From contig CM000690.1 of the NCBI GenBank assembly GCA_000149225.2, positions 62,001 through 126,000 on the forward strand: DNA of 64,000 bases, in the 5' to 3' direction. Under the pieces are notes generated by a model. That model ran no database searches and was not told the DNA's origin. It saw only the letters and a program-made list of their open reading frames with translations. The DNA is from Lachancea kluyveri NRRL Y-12651 (taxonomy: Eukaryota; Ascomycota; Saccharomycetes; Saccharomycetales; Saccharomycetaceae). A program made the position numbers and the translations under genes. Positions 16,274 to 25,696 of the stretch are shown here, in pieces; position 1 is the first letter of the stretch; each line of letters begins with the position of its first letter.

Positions 16274-19084
16274 ATGCTCAGTCTTAGACGAATACACACT
16301 ACTAGACTACTTCGAAGAAAGGTCGCCAGTGGGGACCGGTCGAAAGATAATCTCGAAAAGATATTTTTCAGCCATGCAAAAGACTTGGAACCAGAGGTAG
16401 AAATTAAACAGCTGTCTCAAGTCCGCCAAGATTCAGACAACAGGTATTATCACCGCTATTTTACTCCGTCAAAAATATGGTTTACCCAAAACGTTTCAAG
16501 AACACAAAGTTTTAAACACTTTTTCAACTTGGACCCGCAACGTTCAAGCGATAAATACATTTTGCCGACGTTGAACGAACGTCTGTATGACAAAGGATCT
16601 CACACGTTCTATTTATCTCCGAGCGATTTGATGAACACTCCTTTAAAGATTGGAGACTTGGTGTTGCTTCGCTCAAACCCAACTCAACTTTCTATGTGTG
16701 TGGATCTACCTACAGACATCATGGACCCACGATATACTTTTGCTTCAATGGATGGCGGTTTACAATTTGCAGCAAGAACTATGATAATGTTGCGCATCCC
16801 GTCGTGCCATAAACAAGAACTGGATGGCTTGGTGCAATTGGAACGCAAACATTCTTACGAGCCCATTGGTGTAGTAAAAAATTCCCCCACGCATACCTAC
16901 GTGTTGCCCATTTTGGCACGTCAGTTGATAACATCATATGTTCCCTTTGAAATCACAAAAAAAGCTTGGAATCAGGTTCCAATAGTCTCTAAAAAATTAG
17001 AGCTTTTGCATAGGTTTTTACAGCGTTCTACAGGCCCATGGCAGATTTCGATTTTTACACTGTGTGAGCTTGTACAAAATTTGGACTTGCAAAGAGCACT
17101 TTCAAAACAGGATGGTTCGTTACAAGATTACATGAGTTCTCTGTTTCAGAAAGTTGGCCTTGACTCAAACCTGTACTGCCTTGGTGAACAAAACTTGCAT
17201 GTGAACCCACCTAACAAGATCGATGCATCCTACTTTCTTTCCACTTATTGGTCGCTGGTAAAACAGCAGGAATTGCAAATCTGGGGCGGTATACAAACAC
17301 ACAGAGGAATCCTGACACCGATTTCAGTAACAGTACTTCCTTTAAATTCCGAACACCTGTATTACGAAAACGTTGTCTCTACGTTGAAACAAGATAACTA
17401 CCGTATGCTTGATGAGTTCGCAGAGCTTGTTAACAAAAAAAACTACAAGCCAATTCAAAATAGATTTCCGCAACTAATTCAGATATTGAAGAACTATGCG
17501 GCAGGAAACTTCAACAACAATGGTGCGATGATTACGCTTGTTTCTAAAATTTTTCGTAAGCTACACACCTATAAAGAAAGGGACACAACTAGAGATATGT
17601 GTCACGAACTACTTACTCAGATTTCCCCGGATAAATTGATTAACCCATTGCTGTTGAATAAAGACTTAGGATTGCCAATGGCATCGCAACGCTCTGCCCT
17701 GGAGCAAGTAGTCTACGACATTAGTAAACCACCACTTACCGAAGATGATTCCTATGTTCGTCATGATTTTGGTGATATGCCAGTATATTGTATTGATTCA
17801 GAGACAGCTCACGAAATTGATGATGGAATTTCCATAGAAACTTTGTCTGAGAAAAAGTACAGACTTCATATCCATATTGCCGATCCTGCTTCAAGCTTTG
17901 CCAAGTCTACCGATCCCGAGGCTCGAGACGATGTTTTAGACATCGCGTTTCAAAGATCATTCACTACCTATTTGCCAGATATGGTTTTACCAATGCTACC
18001 AGAAAGCTACTGCCGCGCTGCTGATTTGGGTAAGGATGGCAACAAAACTAAAACACTTTCCTTTTCAATTGATATATATTTCCACCAAGGCACTTTACGT
18101 TTGCTGGATGATACATTTAAGATGAGACTGGGCCTGGTTTCAAGGTTCCCTAGGGTGACCTATGAAAAAGTTGATATTTTGCTACAGTATCCTGAAAAGC
18201 AACCAAAAGAAGCAAGCGACTTGAAGCTGATGTATGAGGTTGCAAAGAGTCTACGGGCTAAGAGGGTCAAAAATCAAGATGCGATTATATTCGGCGAGGG
18301 CTTTAACAAGGGGCTTGTAAAGCTGTCTCCTGACGAGACTGGAGAATTAACTAAAATATCTTTTGAGGATCAGGTGGAGTCCAAATCTACTGTACTCGTA
18401 TCTGAGATGATGATTTTGGCAAATACCTTAACGGGTGGATATTTCAAAAAAAATAAGATTCCTGGTGTATTCCGTTGTTACAATGAACTGCAGCTAAAGG
18501 ACCGTGCCTTGAAAGAGTACACAAAAATGAAAGAAATGACTAAAAGCGGACAATTTCCGACCATCAGAGATATTAACACTATTTCATCCTTGCTGAATTC
18601 AAGCTTTTATACCGGTAAACCGAAGAAGCACGAAATGATTGGTGCTTCCGAATATTTGACCGTAACTTCTCCACTGCGCAGATTTCCTGATATGATAAAT
18701 CATCTTCAGATACATAGACATTTGCGCGGATTACCACTATGCTTTAGTCAGCAGGAAGTTGATGGGATAACATGGCACATCCAATCGAGGGATGTCGTTT
18801 TAAAAAACGCGGCTCGGATGTCAGCTACATACTGGACGCTAAAGTTTTTAAAGAATGAGCTGGAGAAGAAAAAAGATATCCGCTTCACAGTAATGGTAAC
18901 ATCGGTACCACATATGGGCACAGTCAGTTGTGCATTTCCAAACCTTAATGCAGCAAGAGGTACTCTGAACTTGGATCCTAAACACACTCCTTACCCAGCA
19001 ATTGGCGATTTAATTCACAAGTGTAAGTTGACAAAACTAGACTGCTTAGACGGCGTTATAGAGCTGGAAATTTTTGAGAGCTGA
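16274..19084 (+). CDS. DSS1: Mitochondrial 3'-5' exoribonuclease Dss1 (RNase II/RNB family)
   Basis: Catalytic subunit of the mitochondrial degradosome with the helicase Suv3, which turns over mitochondrial RNA and introns. 936 residues (969 in S. cerevisiae). The N-terminus MLSLRRIHTTRLLRRK is a strongly basic mitochondrial presequence. The RNB domain starts near residue 500 with YCIDSETAHEIDDGIS, the acidic metal site, and continues through HIHIADPASSFAKS and the SPLRRFPDMINHLQIHR segment. The ATG at 16274 begins the presequence; the frame is open 8 codons further up only from a TTG. It ends 64 bp from the convergent zinc-cluster gene. Confidence 0.95.
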   Translation: MLSLRRIHTTRLLRRKVASGDRSKDNLEKIFFSHAKDLEPEVEIKQLSQVRQDSDNRYYHRYFTPSKIWFTQNVSRTQSFKHFFNLDPQRSSDKYILPTLNERLYDKGSHTFYLSPSDLMNTPLKIGDLVLLRSNPTQLSMCVDLPTDIMDPRYTFASMDGGLQFAARTMIMLRIPSCHKQELDGLVQLERKHSYEPIGVVKNSPTHTYVLPILARQLITSYVPFEITKKAWNQVPIVSKKLELLHRFLQRSTGPWQISIFTLCELVQNLDLQRALSKQDGSLQDYMSSLFQKVGLDSNLYCLGEQNLHVNPPNKIDASYFLSTYWSLVKQQELQIWGGIQTHRGILTPISVTVLPLNSEHLYYENVVSTLKQDNYRMLDEFAELVNKKNYKPIQNRFPQLIQILKNYAAGNFNNNGAMITLVSKIFRKLHTYKERDTTRDMCHELLTQISPDKLINPLLLNKDLGLPMASQRSALEQVVYDISKPPLTEDDSYVRHDFGDMPVYCIDSETAHEIDDGISIETLSEKKYRLHIHIADPASSFAKSTDPEARDDVLDIAFQRSFTTYLPDMVLPMLPESYCRAADLGKDGNKTKTLSFSIDIYFHQGTLRLLDDTFKMRLGLVSRFPRVTYEKVDILLQYPEKQPKEASDLKLMYEVAKSLRAKRVKNQDAIIFGEGFNKGLVKLSPDETGELTKISFEDQVESKSTVLVSEMMILANTLTGGYFKKNKIPGVFRCYNELQLKDRALKEYTKMKEMTKSGQFPTIRDINTISSLLNSSFYTGKPKKHEMIGASEYLTVTSPLRRFPDMINHLQIHRHLRGLPLCFSQQEVDGITWHIQSRDVVLKNAARMSATYWTLKFLKNELEKKKDIRFTVMVTSVPHMGTVSCAFPNLNAARGTLNLDPKHTPYPAIGDLIHKCKLTKLDCLDGVIELEIFES

Positions 19085-19148
19085 ATACGTGTTGTAAAAA
19101 TCTTGTATATAATTTACTTGTTTCACGCTTTAAACGGTTTCGTAATTG

Positions 19149-21971
19149 CTATTTAGTGCTACTTTCTGTAGTGGATGGGTCTCTTAGATTATATATATTG
19201 TCCATGTAAAAATCGTCCCACAGAGCGTTGCACACATCAAACGTATCGCCATTATTCACAAAGTCATCCAAGGTGCCCAGATTAAAGACATCCAAAGGCG
19301 GACCGCTAACGTCATTCAAAAGAGTCGACGTTCGTTCAGTGTTGCTCACCGGTGACACAAAATCCAAAATTACGCCTTCGTTGGTACTCGAAGTGACATC
19401 ATTCTTGTGCAGCACGCCAGCGGTGGTTTTCACCAGATCAATACCGTGATCTAACTCGTTTCTTGTGCTGGGGTGGAAACCTTTTTCAGGACTTTTGGAG
19501 TTGTCTCGGTTGGTTATTACGACATTTTCATGCTCAAGGACACGACGGAGTTCGACGTGGAGGCCCGACTTTTCCCTTGATACCAAACAAGGCTTGAAAT
19601 TTTCGGATCTTGCATCCAATAGTTTCTTAGCTGTGTCGGCCAACGTTGGATTTTTTTCTATGATCGTTGTGATAAATTCATCAACGCTTAAATTGACATT
19701 GTTCAGATATAGCTGCAAAATAAACCTGGCAAGGATTTGGAAAAAGACTCTTTGCTTCAAAAACTCCCTTTCAATTCTATTTTTCCAAACTCCGTTTTTG
19801 TCATAAAAATCGGAAGAAACTCCCATAAAAAATACATCATTTTTATCAAGGATTTTTGCTATCTGCAGTGCTGATATCAGCTCTTCCTTTGTGATCTTCT
19901 TATAGTACGCAAAGTACTCTGTCAGAACGGTCAAAGTGATGAAACACAGAAATCTCAGGTTCTGCCATACCAGACAAATATGTTTGTTGCCTATAGATAA
20001 CGATATGGCATTGTTCCAAGCCTCATATATGTATTTTTTGTTTTCGTGCATACAAACACGCAAAAATGCAGGAACTTTTTTTATTGTAAGCCTGGCGATT
20101 AAGTGGTCGACAGAGGTAAGGCACCCTGCCAAACAAAATTCATAGAAAAGCGAGAGTTGAGTTGCGTAAGAAAACTGTTTCATAGTTTGAGGCGATGATG
20201 GAGTCTTTTGTGAGTAATACGATATAAACTCAAATATTTTTGCCGATTGAACCTTTATGGCAGCGTGTCGCGCCCTGAATTTGGCTATATCTTCAACCAA
20301 TTGAAGTAGCAATTCTTGTCGTAGTTTCTCCGGCTTCGCATGATTTCGAAAATCTGTGTATTTTTGGTTGTATAACACGTTACAGTAAAAATCTCCAACA
20401 ATTCTTGATAGAGCAATGTGTGCGTACTGCAACAGTTCATACAACGCCATATCTAAAGGTACCAATAGTTTGTTTATTGACTCTAGCATTTCGTCGGGGT
20501 CAATAAATCCTGCTTTCCTGCAGCAATTGGGGTACAAGCAGCTTATTGTACTATCGTGGATCATTGGTTCCTTACCAGTGTTAATTGATATGTATTTATC
20601 CCAGCCATAGCATTTCCACCAAACCGTACGCCGTTTCTCAGCAACTTCCTCATCCAACCCCACATAAAACTCCCACCGGTTTAATCCCATGTCGCGAGCA
20701 TACAGGATAGCGGTGCTCAACAATCGAGGCAAAACATGGAACTCTTCAATCCAATATTGCGATTCGATAAGATCTAAAAGCGTTTCTAAGTACTCAAACA
20801 TACCACCTTCTATGTAAGAGGTAGACAGGAAAAATTCAAATGACAGAGTGGAAAGAATCTCCTCAACATGAGAAAATTTAGAGAACAAAGTCTTTGCCTG
20901 ATTTGGAAGCATCGCGCCTCCAGTCGTAAGAAATATTGTTGCTCTAAATTCTTTATGATGTGTCTTTAATAAAGCGACTATCCATCTAAAAACCTTAAAC
21001 CTTTCTTCCGAAGTCATGGTCCTATGTGTTATCTGAGATAGCTCTATGCAAGTTTCAAAACATGGATATTCGTTTGCACACTTTGAGAAAAGAAAGTCTG
21101 GTACTTGTGAGAATAATTTCTTGATACTCACCCTTTTGTCTTCTATTGGTTGAGGCGAGACCACCGAGAAATAGAATTCTATCGGAGTTGACCACATTTC
21201 AGAAGATTTATCAAAATTAACCAGACACATATCAAAAAACCTCAAAACGATATAAAGTGTCTCTTTCAACGCGCGTTCCCTTGGTTTGTCATGGGTTATT
21301 TGATGCAGCTTCTTAAATAAAGATCCAATACCCTTCAGGGACAGAGACAAAGCGGGACAGTACATTCCGAATATGCTGTCGATCAAGGGCTGGCCCATTT
21401 GGTTAGCACTCGAGCCCTTCAAGTGCACTATACTAAACCTTGTCAACCATACTTGATCTGTGTATCTGTTTTTCAATAGCTCTGTTTCGATTGAGTTATT
21501 GCCTTTGTAACTGCATACTGAATGAGCATCTATTCGAGGTTTCAAATTAGATTCGATTTCACTGATCTGCGACTTCATTTTATTGATTAGTTCAGATACT
21601 GCAGGCGACGGTGACATAGTAGATTCGAGCTCTTCGATGCAGTTCTCCAGACAGGATATTTTCTTGAATTCTGAGGAGTCATCTTTATACAAGTACTTGA
21701 CAGAATCAGCATGGGTTTCATCCGTAGGGTTTGAATTGTGTGCTGGCAGAGATTTTTTTGGAGGTGTGGTAGCAGGAATAATACCATTGCCTCGTCTGAT
21801 AGAGTACTCACAATGGCATTGGTAGGCCTGACAATTGGAACACGGTTGTTTGCCGGTACATTTGATTTTTCTCCTTCTGCAATTGTCACAGGCCCTCGAT
21901 ACTTTTGAGGACGACTTAGTAACACGTTTGGGCGGCATATGTGGTACTGATGCCTTGTTTTCCAATCCCAT
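19149..21971 (-). CDS. Zn2Cys6 fungal transcription factor, target unknown
   Basis: A 940-residue binuclear zinc-cluster regulator. The DNA-binding domain is complete: C28, C31, C38, C44, C47 and C54 in ACDNCRRRKIKC...CSNC, preceded by a basic stretch. A weakly charged linker with coiled-coil potential follows at about 105-145. The fungal middle homology region is likely at about 200-650, with features such as AILYARDMGLNRWEFY and RRTVWWKCYGWDKY. The C-terminus is acidic and Asn/Asp-rich (about 890-935), which suits an activation domain. I cannot assign an S. cerevisiae orthologue. DSS1 and the YML119W-like gene flank it, and I recall no zinc-cluster gene between their counterparts in S. cerevisiae. 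Confidence 0.85.
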   Translation of the reverse strand: MGLENKASVPHMPPKRVTKSSSKVSRACDNCRRRKIKCTGKQPCSNCQAYQCHCEYSIRRGNGIIPATTPPKKSLPAHNSNPTDETHADSVKYLYKDDSSEFKKISCLENCIEELESTMSPSPAVSELINKMKSQISEIESNLKPRIDAHSVCSYKGNNSIETELLKNRYTDQVWLTRFSIVHLKGSSANQMGQPLIDSIFGMYCPALSLSLKGIGSLFKKLHQITHDKPRERALKETLYIVLRFFDMCLVNFDKSSEMWSTPIEFYFSVVSPQPIEDKRVSIKKLFSQVPDFLFSKCANEYPCFETCIELSQITHRTMTSEERFKVFRWIVALLKTHHKEFRATIFLTTGGAMLPNQAKTLFSKFSHVEEILSTLSFEFFLSTSYIEGGMFEYLETLLDLIESQYWIEEFHVLPRLLSTAILYARDMGLNRWEFYVGLDEEVAEKRRTVWWKCYGWDKYISINTGKEPMIHDSTISCLYPNCCRKAGFIDPDEMLESINKLLVPLDMALYELLQYAHIALSRIVGDFYCNVLYNQKYTDFRNHAKPEKLRQELLLQLVEDIAKFRARHAAIKVQSAKIFEFISYYSQKTPSSPQTMKQFSYATQLSLFYEFCLAGCLTSVDHLIARLTIKKVPAFLRVCMHENKKYIYEAWNNAISLSIGNKHICLVWQNLRFLCFITLTVLTEYFAYYKKITKEELISALQIAKILDKNDVFFMGVSSDFYDKNGVWKNRIEREFLKQRVFFQILARFILQLYLNNVNLSVDEFITTIIEKNPTLADTAKKLLDARSENFKPCLVSREKSGLHVELRRVLEHENVVITNRDNSKSPEKGFHPSTRNELDHGIDLVKTTAGVLHKNDVTSSTNEGVILDFVSPVSNTERTSTLLNDVSGPPLDVFNLGTLDDFVNNGDTFDVCNALWDDFYMDNIYNLRDPSTTESSTK

Positions 21972-22560
21972 CTAGCACAGAATACCATTGGGTATTTGTC
22001 AGAAACTTTGGTTATAACTAGGCTATATGTAATTATATACGAGCAAGGGTAAATACTTGCAATATGGTCTCGAGAAGAGGAATCGCCCATAAAAATGGAG
22101 GTTTCCATGATTTCTTTAGCAGAGTATGTATACGTTTTAAGCGGTGTTCAGAGCATAGTTTTTCCCAAGTTCTTATCCTATTTACCCAATAACCTTTACG
22201 GCTTCTAATTTACGAAGATTTTTTGCAAAAAAGGGCCAAGAGTAGAAATGTGCTATCGCACCTATTAGTAGTAAATATCCATCGTTGGCGAACACTTTTT
22301 CAGTTGTGAGGTGTTAAGACGTCTTCGAAGCTTACTTTATTATTACTCTCTTCTCGTTATTTGCCCATTTTTTTGTTTATGTGCATTTCAATGACATTTC
22401 CTAAAGGGGAAATATAAACAAAACCACTAGGACAATGCCAAATAAAAAATATAAATATTTTGAGCTTCTTACTGTATCTTTATCCATAATCTATAGAAAC
22501 TAATAATCAAGGACTTCTCTTTGGTATCAATCGACTTCTTTACCGGCTCATAATTTTAAC
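21972..22560. other. Divergent promoter region, zinc-cluster gene/YML119W-like
   Basis: 589 bp, AT-rich, upstream of both divergent genes. I see no gene and no site that I would name. Confidence 0.55.
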
Positions 22561-23496
22561 ATGTCGTCACAAAAACCATCTGGCGCAAACAATAGAAGGA
22601 AATTGAATAATCGTAACTCATTCCAGAGTTATTCCTTACAACAACACCCATGTCTCACATCAACACAACTCAAAGGCCATGGGGGTAACCAACAGAATTC
22701 ACAAAGAAGCTTACATACTTCAAAGAGTGACCTGGCAAATGTTCAAATAGGCGTTACAACGACTGACAAAAAGTTCAAATTCAAAAATCAATACCCTAGG
22801 GCCCAGCCTACCCTTATAAGACAATCTAATGTGGTAAAGGATATCAACATTAAGCAACAGCCGTATTCCTCTTCATCCCATAGCTCCACTTTCGTTAGGG
22901 AAATACCAAACATTTCCTATATCCAAAGGCAAATCACAAGAACACCGAGATACATGGCTGCTCCAGTAAAAATAGATTATGAAGCTTGCAGAACAAACGT
23001 AGTGGTCAATGAGACACAAAAAAGAAAAAGTATTGCATACTACAAATTGTGCGAGCCTATGCTTTCAGAGGCCTCCAGAAGAAAGCCAATGATTGCGAAG
23101 ATCATCGACGCGAAACGGAATTCCTACAATGAGAGGCAGCCGATCAAATTAGGAGCTAACACAGAATACCAAGTGGTTTCTTTGGAGCAGTTTCCAGACA
23201 CAGTTTCCAAATACATCAACGACCTAAAAAAGCCCAATAGGCGTACTCTTGCATCAAGCACGCGTGTCGCAAACAACAAAATCGATCAACTGATCGCTCA
23301 GGAATCTTATTCCACGTGCCAAAACGACAGCATTGATCTAAGTTTCGATGGTAAAGCCTTGGATAAGAGCGATATTTTGAGGATAGTAGACTCTTTCTCA
23401 GTTGGTTTCGATGACGACGACGATGACGAGGGAGAACCTAACATTTTCAGCACAACGAACATTTTGCCAAGGGAGATGACCAGTGGTGTATTCTAG
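22561..23496 (+). CDS. YML119W-like protein of unknown function
   Basis: A 311-residue, basic, low-complexity protein, rich in Ser, Asn, Gln and Arg. It has no membrane segment. The only distinctive parts are KIDYEACRTNVVVNETQKRK near residue 140 and an acidic Asp run near 284-290, followed by the tail NIFSTTNILPREMTSG. Position between NDI1/DSS1 and MRPL33/NGL2 is where S. cerevisiae YML119W (between NDI1 and NGL3) would lie before the genome duplication. The assignment rests mostly on position. The sequence looks largely disordered, as expected of a kinase substrate, but no function can be given. Confidence 0.7.
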   Translation: MSSQKPSGANNRRKLNNRNSFQSYSLQQHPCLTSTQLKGHGGNQQNSQRSLHTSKSDLANVQIGVTTTDKKFKFKNQYPRAQPTLIRQSNVVKDINIKQQPYSSSSHSSTFVREIPNISYIQRQITRTPRYMAAPVKIDYEACRTNVVVNETQKRKSIAYYKLCEPMLSEASRRKPMIAKIIDAKRNSYNERQPIKLGANTEYQVVSLEQFPDTVSKYINDLKKPNRRTLASSTRVANNKIDQLIAQESYSTCQNDSIDLSFDGKALDKSDILRIVDSFSVGFDDDDDDEGEPNIFSTTNILPREMTSGVF

Positions 23497-23636
23497 CTAA
23501 AAGTGGAATGGTTTTTTAAAAAAAAACGGTGCCTAACTATTCCTTTTCTTAATAAACATGACTTCCGTAATATTAGAGTACAATTATGTTATGCATCAAA
23601 TTCTATATACAAGTTCAGACCTTTTCAACCTAATTT

Positions 23637-23891
23637 TCAAAGCCTCTTTTCCACGACAAAGCCCGGATTAGACTTCCTCAACTCACGCTGTTCCTCCTTG
23701 CTCAATGCTTTTTCAGTAACCTCTAGATCAACTAATTCCTTGATCTTGGTGATTGAACCAGCAATGGATGGAGTTACCCTACGATAGACAGTAGAGCCCC
23801 TCTTACCCAGACCTAAGCTTTTAACAATACTTTTGGTAGCTTTTGGAAGCCCTATAGTGGATCTGGCCAAAGTGATCTTGTAGAAAACCAT
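23637..23891 (-). CDS. MRPL33: Mitochondrial large-subunit ribosomal protein (uL30 family)
   Basis: An 84-residue protein (86 in S. cerevisiae) of the bacterial L30 family in the large subunit of the mitochondrial ribosome. It starts [16 protein letters not shown], continues [19 protein letters not shown], the conserved L30 core, and ends [12 protein letters not shown], all near-identical to yeast Mrpl33. The gene is divergent from NGL2 with 240 bp between starts. S. cerevisiae MRPL33 (YMR286W) and NGL2 (YMR285C) are also neighbours. Confidence 0.96.
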   Translation of the reverse strand: MVFYKITLARSTIGLPKATKSIVKSLGLGKRGSTVYRRVTPSIAGSITKIKELVDLEVTEKALSKEEQRELRKSNPGFVVEKRL

Positions 23892-24131
23892 GGTTTCTTA
23901 GTGCTGTTACTCTGGTCCTTAAACTATTTTAACATGAAGAAGTTGAATGTATGAAAAAAATTTTCTACATAGTTTTACGTACAAAGTTATAACACATTTG
24001 AAGACCTCATCTCTTGATGAATTCCGGACTTAAAACAAGGCTTTTGATGCTATCTTCAACAATTACAATAAAGGCTCATAATTGTGTTTCATTACTTAGC
24101 CGAACAAGCTTCCATTAAACCTCAAAAATAG

Positions 24132-25649
24132 ATGCCCGAGACGCCAGAACTTGTGGAAAAGACCACCGAGATGACTCTGAAAGATCAACAGTCTGAAAAT
24201 AAGGATATCAGAGACAGTAACCAGGCCAAAAAATCAACAAAATCTAGAAAGAAGGGGAAAAAGCCTCCCAAGGAAATATCTCCAGAGCATATTGCTGAGA
24301 AAAGAGCCCAGAGAGAAGCTGCTAGAGCTGCTAAAAGAGAGGCAATGCTTGCTCATGGGTTGGACCCAAATGTGCCTCCAGACTTGCAATTCATCAAAAG
24401 ACCACTCCTATGCTTGCATGAGGAAGAGCCAGTAAAAGGTTTTAAATTTAAGATTATGACCTATAATGCGTTGGCCCAAGCGCTGATTCGGAGGAAGCTG
24501 TTCCCATCGAGTGGTAATGCTGTTAAGTGGTTTAAAAGATCCAAAGTGTTGTTGAACGAGTTTAAGCATTATGACGCAGACGTTCACTGCCTCCAAGAAA
24601 TCGACCACATACAGTATCAGGCATTTTGGAAAGAAGAGTTTCAGAAATTGGGATACGCTTCACAGTTTCATCGTATAGGAACGAAGAACCATGGTGTTGC
24701 CATTGTTTGGCGGTGTTCCTTGTTTACAATGGTTGACACAATGTTAGTAGATTATGACAAGGAACCTTCTGGTGACATTCCTCCGAGAACAACTACAAAA
24801 AATGCTGGCCTCATACTTGCTTTGAAATTCACCGACAAAGTGTTGAACCAGTTCCCAGGCACGAAGAAATCTGGTATCTTGATCGGCACCACCCATTTGT
24901 TTTGGCATCCATTTGGTACATTTGAGAGAACTAGACAATGTTATGTTGTTTTAAACAAAATGAAAGAGCTCATCCACAGGGTCAACGTTTTGCAAAATAA
25001 CCAGGACAGAGATTATTCCCACTGGTACCCATTCATTTGTGGTGACTTCAATTCGCAACCATTTGATACCCCCTACCTTTCAATGACATCAAAGCCGGTC
25101 ACTTATAGAGGTAGGGCGAAAACTGTGATTGAATGTAGCACTTCGTTCACTTTTTCCAAGTTGCGTGATGGCGAGGAGGGAGAAGACGAAGAGGGTGGAA
25201 ACATTGAAAAATTCGGTAAAGGTCAGCCAGAGCATCCTGTCCCTAAGGAATTCCATGCGACTGAAGAACAGACAGCGCTGGTTAAACAGATGGAAAGCTT
25301 GCACAATTCTCTTGACATGAGGGCAATATCTTTGTACGCTGTAGGCTACAAACATGTTCATCCGGAAAATGCCGGGCTAGATAATGACTCTGGGGAACCA
25401 GAAATCTCCAACTGGGCCGAAACTTGGAGGGGACTATTGGATTACATTTTCTTTGTTAAGAACTGGAATGGCACTGATCGATCCTCTGTGGATAAAATTG
25501 ACGTTTTTGAGCGTGAAAATGGCATCAAGATCAGGGGCCTATTGAGAATGCCACCTGGGGAGGAAATGACAAAACATGGCCAACCGCACGAGGGAGAGTA
25601 TCCAAGTGACCATTTGTCGATGATGTGTGAAATCGAATTAAACGTTTAG
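24132..25649 (+). CDS. NGL2: Ngl2/Ngl3-type endo/exonuclease (CCR4 family)
   Basis: Exonuclease-endonuclease-phosphatase family RNase. Yeast Ngl2 trims the 3' end of 5.8S rRNA. 505 residues (515 in S. cerevisiae Ngl2). A Lys-rich N-terminus is followed by the EEP fold: MTYNALAQALIRR near residue 108, VHCLQEIDHI near 152 (metal-binding Glu), IGTTHLFWHPFGTFERTRQ near 255, CGDFNSQPFDTPYLSMTSKP near 300 and the catalytic SDHLSMM near 497. NGL2 and NGL3 are duplicates in S. cerevisiae. Only one is expected here, and the protein resembles Ngl2 more. It converges on YKU70 with 47 bp between stops. Confidence 0.93.
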   Translation: MPETPELVEKTTEMTLKDQQSENKDIRDSNQAKKSTKSRKKGKKPPKEISPEHIAEKRAQREAARAAKREAMLAHGLDPNVPPDLQFIKRPLLCLHEEEPVKGFKFKIMTYNALAQALIRRKLFPSSGNAVKWFKRSKVLLNEFKHYDADVHCLQEIDHIQYQAFWKEEFQKLGYASQFHRIGTKNHGVAIVWRCSLFTMVDTMLVDYDKEPSGDIPPRTTTKNAGLILALKFTDKVLNQFPGTKKSGILIGTTHLFWHPFGTFERTRQCYVVLNKMKELIHRVNVLQNNQDRDYSHWYPFICGDFNSQPFDTPYLSMTSKPVTYRGRAKTVIECSTSFTFSKLRDGEEGEDEEGGNIEKFGKGQPEHPVPKEFHATEEQTALVKQMESLHNSLDMRAISLYAVGYKHVHPENAGLDNDSGEPEISNWAETWRGLLDYIFFVKNWNGTDRSSVDKIDVFERENGIKIRGLLRMPPGEEMTKHGQPHEGEYPSDHLSMMCEIELNV

Positions 25650-25696
25650 TTAAATATCACTTACATTTCATAAAAAAAAACAACAAAATAGAAAGC

